From Volvox africanus (lineage: Eukaryota; Chlorophyta; Chlorophyceae; Chlamydomonadales; Volvocaceae), in contig BSDZ01000020.1 in assembly GCA_030268105.1 (NCBI GenBank), positions 2,496,001 to 2,560,000 of the forward strand: a stretch of 64,000 bases of DNA, read 5' to 3'. Below the pieces are notes generated by a model that was given only the letters and a program-made list of their open reading frames with translations, was not told the DNA's origin and searched no databases. The translations under genes and the position numbers were made by a program. Shown here piece after piece: positions 42,109-53,600 of the stretch (position 1 is the stretch's first letter; every line of letters begins with the position of its first letter).

Positions 42109-44340
42109 CGCGTCCATTGCCGTATGTCGTGCATGTGTTCATCGTCCATTTGTCCATTCCCGAATCCCGCGGATGGACTGGGTCATTTTCGCCATTCAGA
42201 ATCGAGTTAGCCGCGGGCTGGCAGGCGAGAGCGGACGAGGCCAGCCACAGCAACACGCGCCCCTCCCTTCACCACTTGGCCGCCGATTATTCCCGTTAGC
42301 TCCTGACTGCCTCAGATCCGCAACATCCTCGCTGGAGAAGCCCTGGGCGACGCAGCGACTCCCTGAAAGCAGGACACCTACCTGCAGTGCCATCTGCCAG
42401 GGGTGCAATGGCCGCCCTGAGGCAGCGGCCCCATCGCTGAGCATGAACAGCACAGCCCAGCAGGCTTAGTGGGCCCACATGTGGCACTGCATTGGCAGGG
42501 CACCAACCCCTCCCCCCCCAGGGTTTGTGAGTGCTTAGCCTACAGTCATTTGCAGGCTAAATACGGGAGCGACCTTGGATTTCAGGGGCATGTACCATCG
42601 TGGCTGAGGTCTCTCCCCCTGTCAATACAGTTTTCTGCACTTAGGTGTGTGCAGCATCTGAGGAAAGTTGATAGCATCCTTGGCCAATGCCTCTTTCAAG
42701 ACGTTTTATTGTTCATGTTCCCCCCGGATCTTAGGGACACCCCCACACTTGTGTGGAACTTGTAACCTTTTTTCCTTGTGTGTGTGTATGTAACCTTTTC
42801 CTCACGGACCTGTGAGAGGTTGGAACCCATATCTAGGTTTGGGTGCACTAACATGAATCACCTGAGGCTTCAGAATGCGGTGTTACAGTGGGAGTCTGCT
42901 GGTCCAATGACCAGAGACTACGTCTCACTAGCACAAACCACCGGGTCTCAACCACAGGCCACCTCATCCAGACAACCGGCACACAACACCGGGGATGCAC
43001 CCAGGAATCGAACCCAGGACGACCTTCAGCAAGGTGTTATAGCGTACACCAGGCCACACCAGGCTTCAGGCAACCATTCATGAGGCCCTCTCCCTGGGAC
43101 CGACTATAAGTCGGCCCAGCCTGCTATAGCAACCACCAAAGCAGCTACTGTGGGTGAAACTGCCCGTAATGCACTGCTGGCATATCAGCTGTGCACCAGC
43201 GGGGAATACCCTGGGCAGCAGAAACACAGCCTATCCAGCTCAAGTATGCTCAGGGCCTACACCCGCAACAGGGTAAGATTTTGAACTGGAAACCCCTCAA
43301 TGACGGAGTCGTATTGCAAGGAGCGGACCAATCCATCGGTCTATTGTCATGGGGGGCCGGCACCTGTAACTTGGTATGGAAATGAATGGATGGCTTGTTT
43401 ATAGGGAGACGTGACTTTCAGCCAGACTGTGTAGCAGGCTTGCTACAGTGGCAAGCTTGCTAAGTGGGTTATGGGTGGTTGTGCGTGGTACTATTGTACA
43501 TGAGTACGTCCCTGCATGCCTGAAGCAGTTAAGTGATGGAGTGGATTGCTGGGCGTGCGTGCACGCATGGTATACATGTGTGCACTGGATGTGTGGGCCG
43601 TGCATGCTCTGGGTTAATGTTTTGACAACAGACCCATCACCAGTCTTCAACGGGTGATATCTATTGGCAATACACATGCCCCTGATTGTAAGGTCTATGG
43701 CTTTGGCAGCGTGCACGTCACATGATTAGAGTACGAGATTTACAATGAGGCTCAACCTCATGGGCCTGCTTCCTGCAAGCCAGCAACCACATATAGCCGA
43801 GGGATATCGAAAGCTGGAAGCTGCTTTCACAAGACAGCTTTTGCTTCTTCAAGCCGTGTGTCTTGCGAAAGACAGACCCGCGTCTTGCAGGCGGCGTTAA
43901 AAGCCCAAAGCCACAAGCCTGAAGCTCCACTAGGCTTTCAAAAGCTGGGACGCTGCTTTCACAAGACAGCTTTTGCTTTAGACGGCCGTGTCTTTGTGAA
44001 AGTCAGGCTCGTATCTTTCAGAGGGCTTTCATGTGTCTTTCGGTGACTTGCAAAGCAATTTGACACTGGGGGCCATATGTGCACAGGAGGGGCTATTGCC
44101 TCACCATTAGGCCCATTAATAATGCCATTGGCTGCTTCGAGCCAGCCCTATGCAAGCCTACGTAGAGGTTCACTTATGCATCTAGCCACGTCAGGACCCT
44201 TGTGTAGGGATTCAGGTGCGTGCCTGATACCTATCTGTTAAAGACACAGGTTAAGCAATGCTCTATGTAGACCCGGGTGTGATGACCATGTGCAATTGGA
44301 TGAACCCTATCCGTCGGTTGATTTACCATGATTATATAAA
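42109..44340. repeat. Duplicated noncoding block, copy 2
   Basis: Matches 13847-17279 without the 1,191-bp segment. It ends in the same ATAAA directly against a B LTR, so the flank and the B insertion junction were duplicated together. A tRNA-like sequence with the same B box recurs near 43004-43060. Confidence 0.9.
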
Positions 44341-44763
44341 TGTTGTATATGGTACCCACGAAGGGTGGTATCAAAAGATACCGGTTGTTGTGCCAGAGCC
44401 CGATTAAGTAGAGCCGCCGACTAGGTTGTACTTGAGAGACCATAAGGCCTCGAACCGGGCGTGACCTTCAGAAGTCACCACTACAACCGGAGATTCAGTG
44501 AACCAGGAACCAGATGTTCCACCATTTACCATTCAGGCGGTAAATGGCCCATTCCATACAGGTTATGGAGTAACCGACAGGTTCTGATGTTTCAGGAAGT
44601 CGGTTAGTATTGGTCGTCGACAGCCGAGACCAAATCCACAAATCGAATGCCAGATGGAAACATGAAACAGTTAATATGATAATTAAATATATTATATTAT
44701 AAAATAATAAACGGATAATTATTATATCTTAATGAATTACCGAAATGCATTAAGGATACAACA
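44341..44763 (-). repeat. Outer (3') LTR of B2
   Basis: 423 bp, preceded by ATAAA at 44336-44340. Confidence 0.93.
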
Positions 44764-44832
44764 ATTGTTCCCCCTCTAGATGCAGCGTCCCGATGCATAA
44801 GAAGAGAGCAGACAGGTTGAAGTAGGACAGCG

Positions 44833-47800
44833 TCAGAGAGGTCCGTCCTTAGACTGTGCCCGCAGCCTAGCTTCATCAAGCAGGGGTTTCATGTCAGGGG
44901 TGAAGTTACGTGCCGGTTCCCAGCTATTGTGCTCAGATGAATACCCAGACCATTTAACCAGGTACTCATGCACATTGCGCTTACGCCTGCCCTTGCCAAC
45001 ACGTCGTGCACGGTAATCTAGGATACGTTCGACAGCATACAGGGTCTGCTTACCCGATAACCAGGTAGAGGGATTAGCTTCCGTAACAGGAGGGATGCTA
45101 TCGTTAGCCTCAGGCAGAGTACCCCGATATGGACGTACGAGAGATACATGAAATGTGGGATGAATGCGTAGGTCAGATGGGAGTTGTAACTCTACAGCCA
45201 CCGACCCTACCATGCGTACGACAGGATAAGGCCCCACAAAGCGAGGTAATAACTTGCGAGACCCATCAGCCAGGGAACGAAGGTTCTTCGTGCTCAACAT
45301 AACCAGCTGGCCCTTGGTGAACGTGACGTCCTTTTTGGACTTGTTATAATAGTCCATAGCCCGTTGCTGTGCAGCTTCCAGGCAAGCTTTAGCGTCAGTT
45401 AGTCGGGACACGAAAGACTCAGCAAACGTTTTTGCAGCTGGAACATTTACGTCCAACTCCCGCCAAACAGGCAAAGCAGGGTTAAAACCGTAATTCAGGA
45501 AAAACGGACTATTACCAATGGACCGGTTAGTAGCGTTATTAATGGCAAACTCAGCAGCGGCTAGGTAGGTATCCCATGCAGTAGGGGTGCGTCCTGCAAA
45601 GTTACGGAGCATATCACCCAGGACACGGTTAACACGCTCTGTTTGCCCATCAGATTGGGGGTGGTAGGCGGTGGACAGGTTCACCCGCATTCCTACCAGA
45701 GTCCCCAGGGCGCCCCAAAACTTACTTGCAAATTGAGTGCCGCGGTCAGATACCACGGACTTGGGGACCCCATGCAAACGTACCACATTGTCGAAAAATA
45801 GACGGGCCGTTTGCTCAGCTGTGCAGGATGATGTCGTGGGGGCCAGGTGGACCATCTTGGTGAAACGGTCGACCAGGACCAGCACGGCATCGTATCCTCC
45901 CTCAGTTTTGGGCAGCGCAACAATAAAGTCCATAGAGACGCTTTCCCACGGAGCGTCAGGAATAGGAAGAGGTTGGAGATGCCCATGTGCTTTACCAGAC
46001 TGGGCCTTATTGCGCTGGCACAGGTCGCAACAGAGGACATAATTTTCGGTGTCCTTAGCCATGCGGGGCCACCAGAATTGACGCCGCAAAAGCTCTAGTA
46101 ACCGCGTGCAGCCAGGATGCCCAGCAAGAGGGCCGTCATGAAAACGTGAGAGAAGTTCACGACGTAATGAATCGTCGTTAGGTACGACAATCTGACGGTG
46201 GGATCCTTCCGATCGGATCCATAAGCCATGCTCCTGTACCAAGTGCCCTGTGTTGTTGTGAATTGTGAACCACGGGTCGGCTGCATAAGCCTGTTTCAAG
46301 CGCTTGGTAAAATCGGAGGGCACGAAGTTAGGTTTTGCCTGAGACCTACTCCGTGTGCTTACCGCCAGAATGGCTGCATGCAGTGAGGGGTGCCTACTGA
46401 GAGCATCAGCTATGTTAAGTGAGCCGCTCAGGTACTCCCAATCAAAGTTAAACCGTGCCAGGTATTCCATCCAGCGGGCCTGGCGTCGGTTAAGGGAGGG
46501 CACACCTTGCAGAAACGTAAGGGGTTTGTGATCAGTCTTGAGGGCAAAAGGCCGGCCCTCAAGGTAACATCGCCATTCCTTCAAGGCATGTAGGACCGCC
46601 AGAAATTCCTGTTCCCCAGTGGTATAACGGGTTTCAGCCCCCGAAAACTTCTTACTCGTGTATGCAATGGGGCGTCCCTGCTGCAACAGAACTGCCCCCG
46701 TCCCATGTATAGATGCATCAGTTATGACCTCTACACGGAACGGCAATGAGTAGTCAGGGAAGTGCAGGAGAATATCATCAGAGATAGCACGCTTCAAAGC
46801 ATCAAAAGCTTCTTGGCATGCGGGGGTCCAGGCCTCAGGTGAAGAGAAGGCTCCCTTACGTGTGAGGTTTGTTAGCGGTGCAGCAATGACTGAGTAGCGC
46901 TCTATGAACTTACGAAAGTAGTTGGTCAGGCCCAAAAACTTACGCAGTTCCTGAAGGTTGGAGGGCACTGGCCAATCCCGAACAACAGCAGTTTTCCGGG
47001 GGTCCATCCGTATGCCACCCTGAGACACTATATGCCCCAGATACTCCACCTGTGGTTGTGCCCAGTGGCACTTAGAACGCTTAGCATACAGCTGCTCACG
47101 CCGCAGAACCTCAAAGACCAGGCGGAGGTGTTGTATGTGCTCCTCACGGGTCTTTGAAAACACCAGGATATCGTCCAGATAACAGATGACGAATTTGTCG
47201 ATGTATGGCCTGAAGATGCGGTCCATGACGGCTTGGAACGTTGCAGGGGCGTTCGTCAGTCCGAAACTAAGGACGGTATATTCAAAATGGCCAAACGGCG
47301 TACGGAAAGCCGTTTTAGGGATGTCAGATTCTGCTATACGAATCTGATTATACCCCTGCTGGAGGTCAATAGAGCTAAAGAATGCAGAATCTTTTAGCTT
47401 ATCCAGCAGATCATCGACACGTGGGAGGGGGTAACGGTTCTTAACTGTTGCGGCATTTAACCCCCTATAGTCAATGCACATTCTCAGAGTCCCATCCTTC
47501 TTTCCCACAAACAGAATAGGGGCGGAGTATGGGGATGTGCTTGGCCGTATCATACCTTTTTTCAGCAGCTCAGTAACCTGTCGTTTGACCTCGTCCAGCT
47601 CCAAGGGGCTTAGCCGATACATGGGGCGGGAAACGGGTACTGCACCAGGCACCAAAGGTATGGTGTGATCCACAGGCCGCATTGGAGGCTTACCAGGGAC
47701 CTCCTGGAATATATCTGCATATTCCTGTAACAGGGCCTCAAGCTCAGGGTCAGTGGCATCAGCTGGGATAGAAGTTGCATTCAGGTACAACTTGGGCCGT

Positions 47801-48903
47801 ACTAGTAAAGCATGGGCCCCCTTGCGAATCATGCGAACTGCTGCTTTCCTGCCAACAACTTCAGGTTCAGTGTGCTGACAGATAGCAGTGGTTGCATAAT
47901 TAAAGCAAGGCGCAGGTGTCATCTGATCTGGTGGCTGTCCGGCAGTAGTAAAGGGTACCTTGCAGACTAGATTCCCCTTGCGCAGGCGCAAAGATTTAGC
48001 CTCATAGTCAAGGACAGCCCCATACTGTGCTAGCGTGGAAGAACCCAAGATATACGTGGCAGCGTCAGTTAGCTCAGGCAACACGTATGGGCGGACATTT
48101 AACCTTAAAGGACCTGCAGATAGACGAAGATTAACCTGCCCCAAGATAGCCTGCTTACCCCTATCAGCAAGGGTAACTTCTGACCAGGAGCATGGGCTAG
48201 GTTTCAGGCCAAGCTGCGTAACCACTGAAGCCGAAATGAAATCATCACTGGCTCCAGAGTCGGCTAGGGCGGTGAACGTACGACCTGCCGTACTTACGGT
48301 GATCAGAGGTACGCCAGCACCTATCAGGGCAGCAGCTTTAGGCAAGCAGAGAACTGAAATACAGGGTTCAGTCTCAGGCAAGCCCTCCTGAACCGATTTA
48401 GGAGCAGCAAACCAGACGTCAACAGAGTATGGGCTTCCAGGGAGTTGAACAACCTCACCTGCCATATCAAGGCTATGGAAAAGAGCCGTCCCTGGATTAA
48501 ACCTTAAGACCCGTTGCATTCCCGACAGAAAAGAAGGGTTGCGTCGGGACACATACTCAGGCAGCAAGATGCATGCTGAGGTATCAGGGTGTTGACGTTT
48601 GCATGCCCTAAAGAGAGCGAATTGCTTCTGTAGCTCGCAGAGTGAAGAGGGAGTGAACAAGATAGTATGCCCACCCAAGTTAGCGGAGGATAGGGGGCGA
48701 CCTTGAGGCTCAAACAGATTACAAAAGCCATCAAAGCCGGCACGGACAGTTCGTGCATCAAAAGAAAAACGTCTCCCTATCACCTGCTCCACTTGGTTTA
48801 AAACAGAGGGCAAAAGAGCCCGTACTGCACGGCACTTTGCTACCATCTGGCCCACAGCAAAGACCCCAGGTGGTGATCCCTCTATACCAGCCTGGGCAAG
48901 TTC
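44833..48903 (-). CDS. pol: B2 pol, intact
   Basis: Open from the codon after TAG to TGA, about 1,356 residues. From the GTG codon at 48855: methyltransferase-like region (about 1-150, with FTPSS where active enzymes have NPP[FY]), protease (ADSGASDDF), RT with YLDD, RNase H (TDASIHGTGA), integrase with H-H-C-C finger and DDE acids (SMDFIVALP, VVSDRGTQF), GPY-type C-terminal strand and chromodomain (HEYLVKWSGY). All catalytic motifs are present, so this copy could supply Pol if the TAG is read through. Confidence 0.93.
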   Translation of the reverse strand, partial: ELAQAGIEGSPPGVFAVGQMVAKCRAVRALLPSVLNQVEQVIGRRFSFDARTVRAGFDGFCNLFEPQGRPLSSANLGGHTILFTPSSLCELQKQFALFRACKRQHPDTSACILLPEYVSRRNPSFLSGMQRVLRFNPGTALFHSLDMAGEVVQLPGSPYSVDVWFAAPKSVQEGLPETEPCISVLCLPKAAALIGAGVPLITVSTAGRTFTALADSGASDDFISASVVTQLGLKPSPCSWSEVTLADRGKQAILGQVNLRLSAGPLRLNVRPYVLPELTDAATYILGSSTLAQYGAVLDYEAKSLRLRKGNLVCKVPFTTAGQPPDQMTPAPCFNYATTAICQHTEPEVVGRKAAVRMIRKGAHALLVRPKLYLNATSIPADATDPELEALLQEYADIFQEVPGKPPMRPVDHTIPLVPGAVPVSRPMYRLSPLELDEVKRQVTELLKKGMIRPSTSPYSAPILFVGKKDGTLRMCIDYRGLNAATVKNRYPLPRVDDLLDKLKDSAFFSSIDLQQGYNQIRIAESDIPKTAFRTPFGHFEYTVLSFGLTNAPATFQAVMDRIFRPYIDKFVICYLDDILVFSKTREEHIQHLRLVFEVLRREQLYAKRSKCHWAQPQVEYLGHIVSQGGIRMDPRKTAVVRDWPVPSNLQELRKFLGLTNYFRKFIERYSVIAAPLTNLTRKGAFSSPEAWTPACQEAFDALKRAISDDILLHFPDYSLPFRVEVITDASIHGTGAVLLQQGRPIAYTSKKFSGAETRYTTGEQEFLAVLHALKEWRCYLEGRPFALKTDHKPLTFLQGVPSLNRRQARWMEYLARFNFDWEYLSGSLNIADALSRHPSLHAAILAVSTRSRSQAKPNFVPSDFTKRLKQAYAADPWFTIHNNTGHLVQEHGLWIRSEGSHRQIVVPNDDSLRRELLSRFHDGPLAGHPGCTRLLELLRRQFWWPRMAKDTENYVLCCDLCQRNKAQSGKAHGHLQPLPIPDAPWESVSMDFIVALPKTEGGYDAVLVLVDRFTKMVHLAPTTSSCTAEQTARLFFDNVVRLHGVPKSVVSDRGTQFASKFWGALGTLVGMRVNLSTAYHPQSDGQTERVNRVLGDMLRNFAGRTPTAWDTYLAAAEFAINNATNRSIGNSPFFLNYGFNPALPVWRELDVNVPAAKTFAESFVSRLTDAKACLEAAQQRAMDYYNKSKKDVTFTKGQLVMLSTKNLRSLADGSRKLLPRFVGPYPVVRMVGSVAVELQLPSDLRIHPTFHVSLVRPYRGTLPEANDSIPPVTEANPSTWLSGKQTLYAVERILDYRARRVGKGRRKRNVHEYLVKWSGYSSEHNSWEPARNFTPDMKPLLDEARLRAQSKDGPL

Positions 48904-48906
48904 CTA
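48865..48906 (-). promoter_or_regulatory. B2 readthrough element
   Basis: TAG at 48904-48906 with the same 7-nt spacer. The stem here is CCCAGG/CCTGGG with a C opposite A at its loop end, so 6 bp. Confidence 0.72.
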
Positions 48907-49975
48907 GTGGTCCTTACCCTTATTTTTCTCCGCCCCCAGCATTGGGCAGGAGTCAACCCTATGTTGGTCGGAACCGCAACGGAGGCACATCCCATGTTGT
49001 TTACGGAAATGGAACTCCCGTCTAGTACATTTGAATGTGGTTAAATATTCCGCTAGGTTCTGCTTGGGCCCCTTCTTCTGCACGTGGCCCCCTTTTGGGG
49101 CCAAGTGCCTCCCCTGCTGTCCGCCGCCCCTCTTAGACTTACCGGCGCCCTTAACCTGCCGCGGCTGATCCTCGTGCCCGGTGATGCCTGGACGAACGGA
49201 TGCAGCCCGCGGTTTTTTGGTCGGGGGCGCCGGGGTCTCCTCGTCAGGGTCGTCGCAGGCCATGTCCTCGTCCTCATGTCCAGTATGAGGAGGCCCAGGT
49301 TGCCTGGAACAGGTGCCCGCAACAGCAGCACAAGTTGTTGCGGCAGCAGCGGGAGCCATCCCAGGAATATCCACGGCACCAGGTGTCAAATGGTTTGACA
49401 CTACAGCAGGGCCATGAACATAAAAAGGGGATGGGGCATAAATAGGTGATGTAGGTGCCTCAGGGGATGCTGTGCCGCCTTGCCTGGGAATAGGTGAAGG
49501 CTGGTTCAGAAGGTCGATACCGCCTGCCACAGCAGCATTTGGTGGCTGTGTCAACCTAGAGAGCCATTCCCACCTATTCGCTTGGCTAGCATTAGCAGCA
49601 ATCCGGCCAACAAACTGAAAGGTGTTGGCAGCAAGAGCCGAGACAGCATTCGCTAAGTTCGAGGCTTGCATATTGTATGCCTGAAAGCCTAACAGATCGA
49701 ACTGCGAGTGACTGTTCTGGCGAAAGGCAAAGCAAAGGCAAGGACCAGGGCCTACCCAACGCTTGGATGCCTTCGATGAACTTCAAAAATTTTGAAGTCC
49801 GCGCGTGAAGTTGATTTGCGATGGATCGGAGTGACTGGGCAGAGGTGCAGCTCCGAAGGGTCTGAGGTGTTGACACGGTGGTAGCCGCAGCGAAAATGGC
49901 GGCGCTCAGCTCCTCAGGCAATGTCTCCATGTCCAGAGGGATGTCGGCAGGAGGAAGATCGTGGTCGATGTCCAT
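48904..49975 (-). CDS. gag: B2 gag, exitron-spliced: N-terminus fused to zinc knuckle
   Basis: The main frame from ATG 49671 has 255 residues against 459 in B1. The capsid-like core is absent and GHEDE joins DMACDDPDEE at 49266/49267, exactly where a GT-AG intron would be removed. The leader intron is also gone (junction 49875/49876). What remains is the Pro/Ala-rich N-terminus, the basic linker and the CCHC knuckle. The frame from the first ATG (49975) now runs 127 codons, but in a different frame from the knuckle, so how the two connect is unresolved. Confidence 0.85.
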
Positions 49976-50122
49976 TTATAAAAGGGCAGCTTGAGTGGCT
50001 TGAGCGCGTTGCGCGGTTAGAGTGGCTTGAGCAGTTACCACAGAAAGACTTGAGAAGGCTTGAACGATTTCAGCGGAAGACTTGACGAGACGTCCCAGGG
50101 AGGAACGGTCTCGATACCAGCT

Positions 50123-50545
50123 TGTTGTATATGGTACCCACGAAGGGTGGTATCAAAAGATACCGGTTGTTGTGCCAGAGCCCGATTAAGTAGAGCCGCC
50201 GACTAGGTCGTACTTGAGAGACCATAAGGCCTCGAACCGGGCGTGACCTTCAGAAGTCACCACTACAACCGGAGATTCAGTGAACCAGGAACCAGATGTT
50301 CCACCATTTACCATTCAGGCGGTAAATGGCCCATTCCATACAGGTTATGGAGTAACCGACAGGTTCGGATGTTTCAGGAAGTCGGTTAGTATTGGTCGTC
50401 GACAGCCGAGACCAAATCCACAAATCGAATGCCAGATGGAAACATGAAACAGTTAATATGATAATTAAATATATTATATTATAAAATAATAAACAGATAA
50501 TTATTATATCTTAATGAATTACCGAAATGCATTAAGGATACAACA
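50123..50545 (-). repeat. LTR shared by B2 and B3
   Basis: Single 423-bp LTR with element sequence on both sides and no flanking duplication, hence one LTR serving two units. Confidence 0.92.
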
Positions 50546-50614
50546 ATTGTTCCCCCTCTAGATGCAGCGTCCCGATGCATAAGAAGAGAGCAGACAGGTT
50601 GAAGTAGGACAGCG

Positions 50615-53600
50615 TCAGAGAGGTCCGTCCTTAGACTGTGCCCGCAGCCTAGCTTCATCAAGCAGGGGTTTCATGTCAGGGGTGAAGTTACGTGCCGGTT
50701 CCCAGCTATTGTGCTCAGATGAATACCCAGACCATTTAACCAGGTACTCATGCACATTGCGCTTACGCCTGCCCTTGCCAACACGTCGTGCACGATAATC
50801 TAGGATACGTTCGACAGCATACAGGGTCTGCTTACCCGATAACCAGGTAGAGGGATTAGCTTCCGTAACAGGAGGGATGCTATCGTTAGCCTCAGGCAGA
50901 GTACCCCGATATGGACGTACGAGAGATACATGAAATGTGGGATGAATGCGTAGGTCAGATGGGAGTTGTAACTCTACAGCCACCGACCCTACCATGCGTA
51001 CGACAGGATAAGGCCCCACAAAGCGCGGTAATAACTTGCGAGACCCATCAGCCAGGGAACGAAGGTTCTTCGTGCTCAACATAACCAGCTGGCCCTTGGT
51101 GAACGTGACGTCCTTTTTGGACTTGTTATAATAGTCCATAGCCCGTTGCTGTGCAGCTTCCAGGCAAGCTTTAGCGTCAGTTAGTCGGGACACGAAAGAC
51201 TTAGCAAACGTTTTTGCAGCTGGAACATTTACATCCAACTCCCGCCAAACAGGCAAAGCAGGGTTAAAACCGTAATTCAGGAAAAACGGACTATTACCAA
51301 TGGACCGGTTAGTAGCGTTATTAATGGCAAACTCAGCAGCGGCTAGGTAGGTATCCCATGCAGTAGGGGTGCGTCCTGCAAAGTTACGGAGCATATCACC
51401 CAGGACACGGTTAACACGCTCTGTTTGCCCATCAGATTGGGGGTGGTAGGCGGTGGACAGGTTCACCCGCATTCCTACCAGAGTCCCCAGGGCGCCCCAA
51501 AACTTACTTGCAAATTGAGTGCCGCGGTCAGATACCACGGACTTGGGGACCCCATGCAAACGTACCACATTGTCGAAAAATAGACGGGCCGTTTGCTCAG
51601 CTGTGCAGGATGATGTCGTGGGGGCCAGGTGGACCATCTTGGTGAAACGGTCGACCAGGACCAGCACGGCATCGTATCCTCCCTCAGTTTTGGGCAGCGC
51701 AACAATAAAGTCCATAGAGACGCTTTCCCACGGAGCGTCAGGAATAGGAAGAGGTTGGAGATGCCCATGTGCTTTACCAGACTGGGCCTTATTGCGCTGG
51801 CACAGGTCGCAACAGAGGACATAATTTTCGGTGTCCTTAGCCATGCGGGGCCACCAGAATTGACGCCGCAAAAGCTCTAGTAACCGCGTGCAGCCAGGAT
51901 GCCCAGCAAGAGGGCCGTCATGAAAACGTGAGAGAAGTTCACGACGTAATGAATCGTCGTTAGGTACGACAATCTGACGGTGGGATCCTTCCGATCGGAT
52001 CCATAAGCCATGCTCCTGTACCAAGTGCCCCGTGTTGTTGTGAATTGTGAACCACGGGTCGGCTGCATAAGCCTGTTTCAAACGCTTGGTAAAATCGGAG
52101 GGCACGAAGTTAGGTTTTGCCTGAGACCTACTCCGTGTGCTTACCGCCAGAATGGCTGCATGCAGTGAGGGGTGCCTACTGAGAGCATCAGCTATGTTAA
52201 GTGAGCCGCTCAGGTACTCCCAATCAAAGTTAAACCGTGCCAGGTATTCCATCCAGCGGGCCTGGCGTTGGTTAAGGGAGGGCACACCTTGCAGAAACGT
52301 AAGGGGTTTGTGATCAGTCTTGAGGGCAAAAGGCCGGCCCTCAAGGTAACATCGCCATTCCTTCAAGGCATGTAGGACCGCCAGAAATTCCTGTTCCCCA
52401 GTGGTATAACGGGTTTCAGCCCCCGAAAACTTCTTACTCGTGTATGCAATGGGGCGTCCCTGCTGCAACAGAACTGCCCCCGTCCCATGTATAGATGCAT
52501 CAGTTATGACCTCTACACGGAACGGCAATGAGTAGTCAGGGAAGTGCAGGAGAATATCATCAGAGATAGCACGCTTCAAAGCATCAAAAGCTTCTTGGCA
52601 TGCGGGGGTCCAGGCCTCAGGTGAAGAGAAGGCTCCCTTACGTGTGAGGTTTGTTAGCGGTGCAGCAATGACTGAGTAGCGCTCTATGAACTTACGAAAG
52701 TAGTTGGTCAGGCCCAAAAACTTACGCAGTTCCTGAAGGTTGGAGGGCACTGGCCAATCCCGAACAACAGCAGTTTTCCGGGGGTCCATCCGTATGCCAC
52801 CCTGAGACACTATATGCCCCAGATACTCCACCTGTGGTTGTGCCCAGTGGCACTTAGAACGCTTAGCATACAGCTGCTCACGCCGCAGAACCTCAAAGAC
52901 CAGGCGGAGGTGTTGTATGTGCTCCTCACGGGTCTTTGAAAACACCAGGATATCGTCCAGATAACAGATGACGAATTTGTCGATGTATGGCCTGAAGATG
53001 CGGTCCATGACGGCTTGGAACGTTGCAGGGGCGTTCGTCAGTCCGAAACTAAGGACGGTATATTCAAAATGGCCAAACGGCGTACGGAAAGCCGTTTTAG
53101 GGATGTCAGATTCTGCTATACGAATCTGATTATACCCCTGCTGGAGGTCAATAGAGCTAAAGAATGCAGAATCTTTTAGCTTATCCAGCAGATCATCGAC
53201 ACGTGGGAGGGGGTAACGGTTCTTAACTGTTGCGGCATTTAACCCCCTATAGTCAATGCACATTCTCAGAGTCCCATCCTTCTTTCCCACAAACAGAATA
53301 GGGGCGGAGTATGGGGATGTGCTTGGCCGTATCATACCTTTTTTCAGCAGCTCAGTAACCTGTCGTTTGACCTCGTCCAGCTCCAAGGGGCTTAGCCGAT
53401 ACATGGGGCGGGAAACGGGTACTGCACCAGGCACCAAAGGTATGGTGTGATCCACAGGCCGCATTGGAGGCTTACCAGGGACCTCCTGGAATATATCTGC
53501 ATATTCCTGTAACAGGGCCTCAAGCTCAGGGTCAGTGGCATCAGCTGGGATAGAAGTTGCATTCAGGTACAACTTGGGCCGTACTAGTAAAGCATGGGCC

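Larger units (their letters stand above)
44341..50545 (-). mobile_element. B2: family B element, spliced form, complete pol
   Basis: LTRs at 44341-44763 and 50123-50545. The right LTR is also the left LTR of B3. The element is 6,205 bp including both LTRs, shorter than B1 (net of A2) by exactly 962 bp, the sum of the two introns. Pol is intact. Confidence 0.92.
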
